From Capitulum mitella (Eukaryota > Arthropoda > Thecostraca > Pollicipedomorpha > Pollicipedidae), in the NCBI GenBank assembly GCA_030062745.1, contig CP099844.1:22320596-22384595 (forward strand): a stretch of DNA of 64,000 nt. Direction: 5' to 3'. Every line of letters begins with the position of its first letter. The first letter of the stretch is position 1. Made by a program: the position numbers and the translations under genes. The notes below the pieces were generated by a model. That model was given only the letters and a program-made list of their open reading frames with translations, had not been told where the DNA came from and searched no databases. This document shows, piece by piece, positions 46,475-57,609 of the stretch.

Positions 46475-46795
46475 ACCGCCCCCGACTGGGGGGGGGGGCA
46501 GTTGACCTCCCCCCCTGGGGTTTTTCTAGGATTGCAAAAGAACAAACAAACACAAGGCCACGAAACTTTGTGTACCTTTTGCTTGATTATTTTTACACCT
46601 TGTGTCAAACTTTTGACCTCAGGTCAAGTCACGTGCCTGACCTAGGTCAGGTCAAACGGACATATGTCCAAAAAAGTTTGACGCCCTGTAACTTTTACGC
46701 AAAACAAGATATCGCAGTAATACCTTCAGGGATTAGTGATCTCGATAGATGCAACAGATCTGCTATCTCAGATTTCTTGGAATTTTCCGGGCCAT
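46475..46795 (+). mobile_element. Truncated family 2 element, copy B
   Basis: After TTAA (46471-46474) comes ACCGCCCCCGACTGGGG and the same left 320 bases as copies A and C (ACTTTGTGTACC, CCTGACCTAGGTCAGG, AACAAGATATCGC, GATAGATGCAACAGATC). The match stops at CCGGGCCATTT, where a degenerate repeat takes over. Confidence 0.82.
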
Positions 46796-47110
46796 TTAGC
46801 CGTTCGGCATTTTTACATTCCAAGGTTTTTTTACACGTTGCCTGTTAACCGTTCACCATTTTGGCGCGTCGTCTTTTTTTACACGTCGCCATTTGGCCAT
46901 TTGTCATTTAGCCGCTTGTCATCTTGGCATGTCGCCTTCTTTACATGTCGCATTCGGCTTTTCTCCTTGTAGCAGTTCGCCATTTTGGCATGTCGCCTTT
47001 TTCACATGTTGCCATTTTGCCATTCGCCATGTGGCCGTTTGTCGTTTTAGCATGTCGTCATTTTTATATGCTGCCATTTAGCATTCACCATTTAGCATTC
47101 GCCAAAAAGG
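46790..47110. repeat. Degenerate GCCATTTTGGCATGTCGCC repeat, block 3
   Basis: About fifteen imperfect 17-22 base units of the type CATTTTGGCATGTCGCC(T)TTTTACATG. Frames over it give repeating HVAF/MSPF peptides caused by the repeat. Confidence 0.75.
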
Positions 47111-49130
47111 CATTCGTCATTCTTTATTTCATTAGCCATTTCATCTAAGTAACGAAAAAAAATAGCGGGCTAGGCATCAACAACGCCCTAGAATGAAAAA
47201 TATCGTAAGGCAACTAGTAGCGCAACACAGTCGGCACAGACACTGACTTCTTCCGCAAATTGTACGGGGACATCCTAGCAGGAGCCTAGTAAAAGTTTTC
47301 CAGGGTCTTTACATATTCTCCCAAGTGTTTTCGCTATTTAGCTAGAATTCTCTGAAATTAACTGCAAAAATACTGGCATGTTATATCATGTAGTATTTAG
47401 GGTTCGAGTCCTGGGCGTCAAAAAATTCTCTCTCCTCTTTTCCCACCGGTCTTTTGAGAATAAGCTGTCACTAGGAGAGAGGGGATAAGATGAGCCACCT
47501 TTTGCACCTGCGACATTATGGGAAATAATTATCATTTTAACGATGTTTGTGGCATTTGTGCTAACAGTGTGGTCATTTGCGCATGCCATGGCACTGCAAC
47601 TTTTGCATAATGCTCATGCTTGCATTGGGAAAAAGGCGTGAGAAATAACGTTAGATCTGGCTTCACAAGACCGCTTCTACCCTCGCTACCATTTGCATGT
47701 TACTTTGCAGACGCTTGTGACTTGGGATGCCTAAGAACACCCATAGGAGCAGTCTCGTTGCGATACCCGCCGATGAATGCAGAGCTACCATAGCAAAGGT
47801 AATGGTTTCTTACTACGTTTTGAATGACAAGTGTCGGTGGCGATCTTGCCCGGAAATTCTCAACCCCTGATTGGAACAAACTCTCTACACATTGCACAGC
47901 TCACAAAGTTCACAGAAGAGAGCAAAAAAAAACAAATGTACCGTAGGAATGACACCAGAAGACCTAAAATTGTAACTGCCAATTATTCATGTGTTCCTAG
48001 CATCCTAAGAAACAGCCAATCAAGCACTGCAGCAAGCGTGGTGACATGTGTTATCTGACTTATTCAGACTGGAATGTATCCTTTCGAGTTTTGCGAAAGT
48101 TTACTTCATGGTTACAGTAATGTATGAAAAAAGATGTGGTAAAACAAAACTCGATAAAGTCGTGCAAGCTCTTGGAGCCGATTTCGTGGAGAAATTACGT
48201 CATGTTACATGATGTTGTCACGTAATAGCCTTTGCTTCATGCCACACACGGTTATCATATGCATAACACTGCAGTGCCTTGTCATCTAGTACACATCAGT
48301 CTTCCGAACCGTTCATTAATGACATGTTCCAACAGACTTGGTTCCGCTCCCATAAAAATGTTTTTCTTGGTTCACCTGCGACCCGAAAATAGCAGCTGAA
48401 GGCAAATGAGGCTATCTGGGGTGAAATGCAAGGCCACTTTTGAACTAACGGAAGTCAAAACATAGGGTTGGTGTGGTTTAAACAAGGCTATGGTTCGCGG
48501 TAAGTGGAGAAGGTAAGCAATCGGACAGAACGATTGCTTTCAGGGCGAAAATGCGTAGCTTGAAGAAGGCAGATTTCGAATAACGAATCACTCTAAACAA
48601 GTAAATATATCTTGGTCATGGGGGCCACATTAAGATATATACGCGTTTTTCGCGATTTCGTTTTTAGACCACTGTAGTAGGTAAGTGTTACTGGAGTACC
48701 AGGCTGGAAGATCTGCCCCCCCCCCCAGTCGAATTCCCTAATGGGTGAGCCCCTGGTAAGTACCTGGGCAAAAATAGCGTTTAATGATTTTGATGATCAC
48801 TCTGTGGTTTATAATTCCTGATTCTTGGTTCTTTTTATTCCATTTGCCTTTTTTTTACATTTATGACTTAAAAAATTATTAAAAAGTATTGGCATGGCCC
48901 AGAGGAACATTGGTAAGGCTCAAATCAACATTGACAGAGTTTGAGCCCCACCAAGCCTACAGAAAACGACACCCGTGGTCATAAGAGTCAACATTAAATT
49001 GAAAATACAAAGCCGTCAAGCAAGAGGCGGCAGCAGAAAACGTTAATGTCCTGCGGCAGCAGAAAACGCCCAAACCACGCCACCATAAATATTAAACACC
49101 ACTCAAACGAAAGCAATTCCCAAGACCAAG
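47111..49130. other. Spacer without recognised features
   Basis: Mixed-composition DNA. A B-box-like GGTTCGAGTCC occurs at 47400 on + without a partner A-box. A C-run flanks 48715-48730. No exon, element end or tandem array can be supported. Confidence 0.4.
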
Positions 49131-49164
49131 CGTGAAATGGGGTTTAAATTCCGCACCAGATCAG

Positions 49165-49900
49165 GTCCTGACCTTGACTTCGGATCAAAATCTCCGGTAT
49201 TACTTCACGTTCCCGGATTACGACCTTTCGCGAGTCGTCGCGACCAGTCTAGATAAAACCAAAAGTGCCGAAGATCAATTACGTGAGAATCTTGACTCAG
49301 AGGAAGCAAACGTTTGACTCTGATTCGAGGCCAAAACATCAGGTGCCGTTTTTCGCCGGAAACGTGACATTTGGTAGCCATCGCGACCCGTTCATGTGAA
49401 AGCCAGGGCGTCGGGCATCATTTACGCAAGAGTATTAACCGTGCAGGAACTGTTGTTTGATCTTGACCTGTGGTAAAAACATCTGGAACCGTTCCTCGCC
49501 CTGATCACATTCGCGAAGGTCGTGGCAAGTCAGTCTTCTGAAACCGAGGGTATGGAACGTCATTTACGGAAGTCTTGGCCCTTTAAAGGTTTTAAGGTGG
49601 TGGCTTCCGAAAGTCGTGGCCAGTGCGAGAAAAAGAGTAACGGGAACCTGAGGTCAAGATTCATAATGACTTCTGACATAAGGGCAAAACAACGATACCG
49701 CATATTTCCACATGAAGTCAAGATGAAACCGCACAAATGCCAAGTTTTTGTTCGTTTAGCTTTTGCTGAAATGATTTTCAGCACCCTAACTTTAACACCA
49801 ATGGTTTGTGACGACTCGCGAATGTCATTGTCGGGAACAAAAAGGGGTACCGGAGATTCTGGCCTGAGGTGAGGGTCATATGGTGACGTCTACCCGACAT
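49165..49900. repeat. Degenerate ~145-bp tandem repeat
   Basis: Segments starting near 49170, 49315 and 49460, with weaker ones after 49600, share the order GACCTTGA-TTCGGATCAAAATCTCCGG-CGTTCCC-TTCGCGA(A)GTCGTCGCGACC. The copies are strongly diverged. Confidence 0.45.
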
Positions 49901-50033
49901 GCCTATGATGGGTGCAGCCATGTCCCAGAAATCGGGGGCGGGGGAACAAATCAGAATGTCAGGGGGAGAGACAATCTGACCCAAAATCTTGCTTTCAACC
50001 GGAAACTGTGAAAAACGTTCATTTTCCGACCAT

Positions 50034-50310
50034 TAGGGACGTAGCCAAGGGAAGGGGAGCACAGGGACCATGCCTCCCCCGAGCCAAGTGGTGCGTACTA
50101 GATGTTGAGCGATTTCGCAGGAATACGGGACAGAGATCATGTGGACGGCAAAAGCACACATTTCATGTTTTTCCAGTGCCTTAGATATGAGGCCAATTGT
50201 CAAAATTGCCGCATTTTCGTATAAATTCTGTCATATGCCAGTGGCGTGACAAAATTTCACATTTGGCCCAACTTGAGGAACATCCTGGTTACGTGCCTGC
50301 CGACCTCCAT
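50034..50310 (+). repeat. Dispersed repeat copy (GACGTAGCCAAGGG family)
   Basis: Collinear with 18686-18955: GGGACGTAGCCAAGGG, then ATGTTGAGCGATTTCGCAGG, then CATATGCCAGTGGCGTGACA. Confidence 0.75.
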
Positions 50311-50657
50311 GGGGGAGGGAACAAAAGCTCATTTCGCCAAAACTGGAGGTGACATGCCCACCCAGCCCTCCCGGTGGTAGCACCCATGTGCCCATGCCAA
50401 CGAGTTTCATCGCACGTTTGAGTGTAAGCGGGATCCACCATTAAACATTTTACTATCGGTAAAATGTTATTGTCCATTTCATTCCGAACAAAGATGGGAG
50501 CAATCGTTTTCAGGGTTAAATGGAGCCCAAAACGCTATTCGTCCTCTACATACGGAAAAGAGGTTTTCACCCCATGACAAGAAATTATTCGAGAGGGTCT
50601 CTGTAATAACCATAAACGTCGATGGCAGAACGACCAGATTTAAAGTTGTGCCCAGCA

Positions 50658-50790
50658 TGGGCGGATCCAGGATTTCGCCAGGAGGGGGGGGGACATAAAG
50701 GGGCAAAACGCGCGATTTTCTCAAATGAGGTGGTGCTTGACTTTTTTCGATTACTTTGTATGGTAAAAACGCAAGCTGCGTCAAACATTT
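50658..50790 (+). repeat. GGGCGGATCCAGGATTTCGCCA repeat fragment
   Basis: The leading motif recurs at 52639-52670 with one change. The following TTTCTCAAATGAGG/TTGTATGGTAAAAACGCA resembles 52190-52260 (TTGTATGGCAAAAATGCACA). It is a dispersed family of unknown class. Confidence 0.6.
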
Positions 50791-50879
50791 CAGCCTGGGT
50801 CCGAGTAGATCCATATTTTTATTATATCTAAAGAGCAAAAAATGGGGGACCCCGGCCGGGAGGAGGGCCCCGCGCAGAT

Positions 50880-52430
50880 CATTGTCGGGAGGAGGGTGGG
50901 GCAATGTAAGAGCTTGGGCTATGTAAGATGTTGAAAGACTGACAAGACCCCCAGAAACGCTCTGGTGTTTATTTGGTACCAATATCTGGAATACGTTTAA
51001 TATCAATGTCTGTTTCAAGTCGCCAAAACATGATTTTCGCAAGTTTTGGACATTTGGCCTGACCTGGAACATCACCAGTTGACCTGGGGAAAAATCGGGT
51101 GCATTTGGATAGGTCTCGTGCCGGGCAATACGCTGGTGTTGTCATGAGGCTCTAGTTCATTTAGGGGCGAGATAACAAGGGGTCCATCCCCCCTTCTTCA
51201 GTCGCCTTCTGTGATGGGAAGACGGGTTGGACAGTTGCGGGATAAGATTGATTGACGGGAAGAAAAGAGCGTGTGTATAAATTTGGGCTTTCTGTGTCCA
51301 AAACAACACGAAAATCGATTCGGTCTGTTTGGGAATAAAAGAAAATAAATGACACATGTCCCCGCTTCATAGCCAATTAAGAATCCAAGCCAGTAGCAGT
51401 CAGAGTTCGAAGCGTTTGCTGGTTGACATACGCACAATTTAAAGGGGATGGTAGAAGCTCGACATGTGTTGTTGACAGGTCCGAGTCCGAGTCCATCTCG
51501 GACTCAATCCGGACTCACTGCGATTCCGAATGGTACCACGTGTATGGTTATTTTGTTTCATGTACGAGTCATAAGCGTGCTATTATCGTACTGTTGTTAT
51601 CACGAAATATACGAAAGGTCGGTCACACGACACACTTTTATAAATAGCGGCTGCGGGACATGTGGTTTATGACTGCCTGTGGCTGTGTGCCTGTCAGCCC
51701 GTCCCCATGATCAGGTGCCTCTGGCGGACGAATGGTTTCCGCCCCATTGGAATACATATCCTGAATCTACTTGATATTTCTTATTGGATAAGAGTTAGTT
51801 ATGCGGCTTGCATTCGTCACAGACTAGACCAGAATCAATTGAGAATCATTTTGTACATGCTTGTTGGACCATAGTAAGGTTATTAAAACGGCGAGGTCGT
51901 AATAATTAATAAACAATGCACTGTTCTTGATCTGTCGCACAGGGTCCGTGGTTACCATAAGAGTATTATAATGGATGAAACGTCGTCTTCTTACAGGCTC
52001 TTTGGCATTTTATTCTATTTTTGTTTAAGTGAATCTTACTTCCATTTCCATGCCATTCCACGTAGAACCATGCCAACTTGAGTGGCTCGACCCGGCCCGG
52101 CCGTATTACGCTTTCTGGAGGCCAGTAACTTTGCGACCACTTATCCTAAAAGGCCATACAGGCAGCATGGGCACATAGGTCCATTCTATATGAGGTGTGC
52201 ATTCTGCCTTTTTTCCATCACCTTGTATGGCAAAAATGCACAATTTTCTCAGAAAAGGAAGTGGGCGGCCGACCCCTGAATTCGCACCAGGTCATTAGTT
52301 ACACTTCATTACAAAACATAGACAAAATCCAGTGCGAGCCGCTGTTTGTATGGTGGTACTTACCTACGCCAGGCTCAGACTGTCCCCCCCCCCGTTCCAA
52401 TGAAAAGCTCTTATCCGAGTCCCTGCGTGT
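50880..52430. other. Spacer with scattered repeat fragments
   Basis: No gene is supported. 52160-52270 carries a fragment of the same family as 50690-50780. A short C-run precedes 52395. Confidence 0.4.
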
Positions 52431-52434
52431 TGAG

Positions 52435-54600
52435 GTCCTGTTGTAGTCTCAGGGCCCTTTGGAAGCTTCAGGGACCCTTCTATGCGTCTCAGGGGTCATA
52501 TAACCCTTACAGAGCCCCCTGACTGTATCAAGAACCCGTCACGTCTTCACAGAGACCAGGGGCGTAGCCAGGATTCTGCCCAGGGAGGGGGGCAAATCGG
52601 GTCAAGGGGGCCTCGCAACCAATGGGGGCCCTCGCCAAGGGCGGATCCGGGATTTCGCCAAGGGGGGTGGAGGCGAATGATCCACGCGGGCCCCCCAATT
52701 TTTGCCCTTCAGATATGAAAAATGATGTAATTTTGCTTTTTTTACCATATAAGATAACCGAGGAAATTCAAACGCGGCATCTTATTTGAGAAAATTCTGC
52801 GTTTTGTTCCCAGACAAGGTGGCCGAAATATGACAAAAACGGCGAGATTTTAGGCGGTTCCCTCCCTCCCTCCGTTTGAAATGTCGTGTCAGCATCTGGT
52901 CCAGGAGCCCGTCTCTCCCCCAATCCCGTAGCTTCTAGGGATTTTTTTTTTGTCACCCTAGTTTAGGTTCCCTTTTGCAGTTACAGGGGCACTTTTGGTG
53001 GTCTCAGCCCGTCTGCCGTGCCACGACTCTCTAGTGGTATCAGCTTCCTTTTACAGTTTCACGTGTCCCGCGGGACGTCCCAGGCGCTCCTTTGGCAGTT
53101 TCAGGGGCACCTCGGACAGTCTCAGGGGCCCATCTGGCAGTTTCAGGGCGCTTAAGCCATCTCGGATTCCCTCCTGTCATCCCTGGGACGTTTTTGCCGT
53201 CTAAGGAGTCCCCCAAGCACTAACAAAGGCCCTCTATAAGTCTCTCTGCCGTGACAGAAGCGCCACTGACAATCCTTTAAGTCCTTTGGCCGTTTCAGGA
53301 CCAGTCTAGACGTCTCAAGGTCTAGTAACTTCAGGGGTTCCTCTGATCGTCTCAGGGGCCCCTATTGCTAGAGACTTATAGCTAGCAGTCTCGGAGGACA
53401 GTTAGCAGTCTCAGTGGACCCCCTGTGGTCCTGGGTACCTTTCTTATCGTCTATGGGAAACATTTTTGCCATCTCAGGGACCCTCTGGCAATTACAAAAG
53501 ACCTTTTGGCAATTTCAGGGACCCTGTGCGGTGTCATAGATCCTCTGAACGTTTCCGGTGGTCCCCATGGCTGTATCAAGGGTCTTCCTCGGTTACATAA
53601 GGTATATCTGGCTAATATATCTTTCTTAGATCTTATATATATATATCTTATATCTATCTTATATATCTTTTTAGGACCCCTCTAACCGTAACAAGGGGCT
53701 TTTGTTGGCATTTCATGGCCGCACTGGCAGTCTCAGGGGGCCTTGCTTTTGTCAGGAGCCCGCTTATTACACCCGGGGACCCTCTGGCCGTCCAGCGCCC
53801 CCATGAAATCCAAATACTGTCTCAGAGGCCCTCTTATGGTCTTTGCCTCGCAAGGGCTCTGCGACCTTTTTCGCTGTCTCAGGGGTCATCTGCGGTGTAC
53901 CGCTCATCTTGCTGTCTCAGAAACCATCTGACCTTCCCGGGGGCCCTTGACAACATTAAGAACTCCTTAAGGTTTCAAAAAGGCCAGCATAGCCCATTTA
54001 TGGCTCCTCTCGAGGTTAAGAAGGTCACCGACGAATCGCCGTTCAGGGGGTCCCTCTGGCTGGCCAGGGTTTCCTTATGCCGTGCTAGGTACCCTCTTAA
54101 TTTCTTTCCGTCTCAGGTTCCTCTCTGGCAGTTTTAGCGGTCTCATGAACCCCTTGCCGTGTTGGGGACCATTGCGGTTCCAAGGGCCCGTGAAGAGTTT
54201 CAAGGGCCCTTCTTTCCATCTTAGGGGCCATCTTACCGTGTCAGGGTTTTATTAACTTTCTCGGAAGCCCTCTGAGTACATCAAGAGCCTTCAGCTTTTC
54301 ACTCACAGGGGCCCCCTAAGGACTCAGTCCTCATCTTGGCCATCTCAGGGGTCCTATGAGCCATCTGGCGGTCTCAGGGACAGTTTGCCGTGTTGAGACC
54401 ATGTTGTGATCTCAGGAGCCCTTTGGGATCCTCAGGGACCCTCTATGCGTCTCAGAGGTCATCCAACCTTCCGGGAAGCCTCCCTGACTGTACCTATCAA
54501 GAGCTCTTCAGGTTCTTATAGAGACTCCGTGAAGCTCATACGGGGTCCCTTCGGGGCCCCTCGTAAATCTGACAGGGGCCTCTTCTCAGGTCTCAGAACG
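52435..54600. repeat. Degenerate CTCAGGGGCCC minisatellite, about 2.1 kb
   Basis: Dozens of imperfect units of the type CAGTCTCAGGGGCCCATCTGG recur at irregular 21-36 base spacing. For example, 53096, 53117 and 53138 are exactly 21 apart. Units vary between TTTCAGGGAC and CTCAGGGGCC. A repeat insert with CAGGGGCGTAGCCAGGATT interrupts it at 52557-52980. Confidence 0.8.
52557..52700 (+). repeat. CAGGGGCGTAGCCAGGATT end motif plus GGCGGATCC fragment
   Basis: CAGGGGCGTAGCCAGGATTC at 52559, and 80 bases later GGGCGGATCCGGGATTTCGC. The CAGGG start resembles hAT-type TIRs. A complementary GGCTACGCCACTG lies at 55314-55326, so the pair could bound one element or two separate fragments. Confidence 0.4.
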
Positions 54601-55466
54601 GGGGGGGGGGGGGCGATCGCCCCAATTACTCCCCCTTTGGGTCCGTGCCTGGCCGTCGTAATCAGCGGGGCCGTATGTGGTTAAAATTATTGTCGGCTTG
54701 TGAACGGGCCCTGCTGAAGTGTAAAGGGGGCCCACGTTCGCCTGTAAAGATGCTCCTGGCGACCTGGCGGGCGCATCTTACAGGTAGGGACATCTTTACA
54801 GAAAAGCAGTGGCCACAGAATGATCGTTTAGGGGGCCCTGTTGGGCAGGCGGTCACTGCCTGTCTGTAGAGGGCACGTCATCCGCCTGTAAAGGGTCCCT
54901 GTCGACCTCTGGAGGCAGAGGCAGGAACCTTGTTCTAGACCGAGAGGAGGCCCCTTCAGTGGTTGACAAGGGCCCTTTATGGGCCGACAGGGGGCCCTCC
55001 CCATACAAGCAGTGAACTCCCCCTACAAGCTAGCAGGGGCCCCTAAACGCTCATTCAGACCAAGGACCTCTCTTCATAGCACACAAAGCCTTCTTGTATA
55101 TTCGGAGTACGCCTTTTTTTTAGGTCCGTGAGCCTTCTTTAATGCTGAAAGTATTCTTGTTTTGCATGAATTGTCTGTTTCGGACAGTGTAAGACGCCCC
55201 GCGGGCGCCTAACGCTGTCCAAAGAACTGGGGCCTTCGGCCCAAGGGGGGCCCGCTCGGTCGCCAGGGGGCCCCGCTTGGCTCCAGGGAGGCCCATGGCC
55301 CCTTTGGCCCCCTTTGGCTACGCCACTGATAGAGACCCCGTGGAGTTCATGCGAGGTCCCTTCGGGGCCCTTTTGAGTCTGAGAGGGGCCCCTTCTCAGG
55401 TTTCGGGGGAGGGGATGGGCGCCCCCTTCGGCTCCCCCCCCCCCCGATCCGCGCCTGGGGCCCGGT
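54521..55466. repeat. Pair of ~130-bp direct repeats
   Basis: 54521-54660 (GAGACTCCGTGAAGCTCATACGG..., GGTCCCTTCGGGGCCC, TTCTCAGGTCTC, then a G-run) and 55330-55466 (GAGACCCCGTGGAGTTCATG..., GGTCCCTTCGGGGCCC, TTCTCAGGTTTC, then a G/C-run) are collinear. Between them are GGCCCC-rich units. Confidence 0.7.
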
Positions 55467-56130
55467 GCGCGCAGGCCATTCATGTCTTTATGGGCAACGC
55501 CATAGGATCACCGGCGCACTCAAAAAGGGGGGACGGAGCACGGGTCTCAGTCCTCCTTAGGCCGCATTTTTTGGTAAAACCCATTGCACATCGTCTTCCC
55601 AGCAGGCGGTTTTCGCCTGATTTCAGTTCTCACTGAGCTCCGAGCCCCGCCCCTTCCCCCGGGGAAAATTCTAGCGCGCTCCTGCATGGAATTTATGCTA
55701 AATTTCACTTCACTTTACTTCACTTCACTTCACAAAATATCACGACGAAGTGCAGCGTCCCCACATCGTAGTGGTCCCGTGCCCGTGGTTTAGGTTTAAT
55801 GTCCAAGGGCAGACAGTGGCAGCGGACCTTATTTCATCATGGGAGGGGGGCAAAGCAAAGTTTCGAGGCCCTTGATCTTGAGAAGCGCCCTTTTCTACGA
55901 AGGGCCCTCATCCCCCAAAAAGCCCATGTTTCACTTAATGGGAGTCATATCTCGCCCGACCGGGCGGGGTAAGTCCACGATTCGGTCGTGCGTTGTGCTA
56001 ACTCTGGCATTCAACCGTTAAACTGGGCAGGTGCGGCACAGCTTGGTCCCACCATGAACTGCCAGTCCACATACCCACATATCCACATCTCCACTTAGGG
56101 TTCAGAACGCCGTTAGCTAACCCAACTACC
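55467..56130. other. Spacer between repeat arrays
   Basis: Mixed sequence with a (CTTCA)n-like run at 55706-55733 (ACTTCACTTTACTTCACTTCACTTCAC). No gene is supported. Confidence 0.4.
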
Positions 56131-56134
56131 AACC

Positions 56135-57110
56135 AGACACTCTTCCGGACGGAAGCCGAGGCCCCGAGGCAGGATCGAGGCAATGATTTAGTGAGAGAAT
56201 GGACCCAGACCACCCAGGTCATTCCGTGAGGCCCCTAACAATATTAGATTCCCGGTCTGTAGGCTGCTTTTAGCTGCAGTCGGTATGAGGCCCATTCACG
56301 AACGGAAGCCGGGGCCCTCTAGCAGGGCGGAGTTGATTCCGGTTCAACGCAGGTCACTCGGATTTATTCTGCGCGACCCCTTAAAAGTTTCAATATACAG
56401 GCCAGTCTCTCGGTAACTTTTGAGTAAGATTGAAGTTGTAGATTCCCGGTCTCTGGGTCACTGTTGAGAGTAATTCGCGCAAGACCCTCTTACGGACGGA
56501 TGCTGGGGCGTCCCCCGAAACCCGGACTGGTTTAGTGAAGGCCCCCTGAGTCCTTTCTATGAGGCCTCTCGAAAAACTGTAGGTTCCCGGGCCCTGTTTT
56601 GTTTTTGAGTGATAATCAGAACAAGACCCTCTTTCGTACCTAAGCCGGGGCCCCCTAGCAGGCGTCGAACCCCGGTTTAGCGCAGGCCATCCCGGTTCAT
56701 TAATTCTGTGAGGCCCTTTGAAAATTGTGAGGTCCTTGCCACTGGACCGCCTTTCAGTGTAATCGGTGCAAGGCCCTCATTTGGACCTAAGCCGGGGCCT
56801 CCTAGCGGGGTTTGAACCCTTGTTCATCGCGGGCAGCCCTGTCGATGAATTCTGCGAGGCCCCCTGAAAATTGTGAGGACCTGATCGCTGGACCACCTTT
56901 GAGTGCAATCAATACGAGGCCCTCTATTGGATGGAAGCCGGGCCCCCTAGCAGGATCCCAACTGTGTGTCGTAGTCTAGGCCAGCCGGGTCCATTCCGCG
57001 AGGCGCCTTAAAAATTGTAAGTTCGCGGTCTTCGGCCAATTTTGGGTCCAACCTGTTCGAGGCCCCTACTGGAAGAAACCTGAGGCTCCTAACAACGTAA
57101 GACAAAGTAA
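56135..57110. repeat. ~147-bp tandem satellite, about seven copies
   Basis: The marker (G/T)AAGCC(G)GGGCCC..TAGCAGG recurs at 56152, 56305, 56499 (diverged), 56641, 56788, 56934 and 57075 (diverged). Spacings are 153, 194, 142, 147, 146 and 141. Each unit continues with GCGAGGCCC..TGAAAATTGTGAGGTC and GGACC.CCTTTGAGTG. The array ends in GACAAAGTAA duplicates at about 57095-57120. Confidence 0.88.
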
Positions 57111-57364
57111 GACAAAGTAAGACAAGATCACGCAGGCCATGAGCCTACTTCCTTACTTGCATGTAGTTGCATTTTCCTTTCTTTTTTGTTTTTTAGCGTG
57201 TTTGTCGTTTTTACCCCCATTTTCTTTTCTGTACAGTTTCTTACGAGACCCTCGAGATCATAAATGGAGGGGGGCAGAAACATAGCCTTGCCACCAGACC
57301 CATCGCAATTGGGGGGGCAGCTGTCCTCCCTGCCCCCCCCCCCACTTCCGTTGCCCTTGCGGGC

Positions 57365-57450
57365 AGGTATATGATATATATACCTACATACATAGGCACT
57401 TACATATATTTATACGTATATATATATATGTATATGAAAGATAAAAAAGC
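57365..57450. repeat. AT-rich (TA)n/(TACA)n microsatellite
   Basis: GATATATATACCTACATACATAGG and TATACGTATATATATATATG lead up to the left end of the 57460 transposon. Confidence 0.85.
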
Positions 57451-57609
57451 AGATAGATAGGGGAGACCGGGGTCAAATGTTGCATTTTTTACCTTTTCGA
57501 TCCTGGAACAAAAATATTTCGGTTTGGGGAACGTTTTCTCGGGTTTTTACAAACCCTGATATTTTGCCTTTGTAGCGGATATGGAAAGATGCCGAAATAA
57601 CGACTTTAA

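Noticed and set aside
46570..47148. Hydrophobic frames with HVAF/MSPF repeats
   Set aside because: Produced by the degenerate CCATTTTGGCATGTCGCC repeat and a TTAA element.
50479..51075. 198-codon minus-strand frame
   Set aside because: Covers a dispersed repeat (GGCGGATCCAGGATTTCGCC); no family resemblance and no splice signals.
53425..54137. Open frames across the CTCAGGGGCCC array
   Set aside because: A repeat unit often divisible by three keeps frames open; peptides simply echo the repeat.
56135..57110. CRISPR array
   Set aside because: Units are long (~147 bp), diverged along their whole length and lack alternating repeat/spacer structure; the host is eukaryotic.
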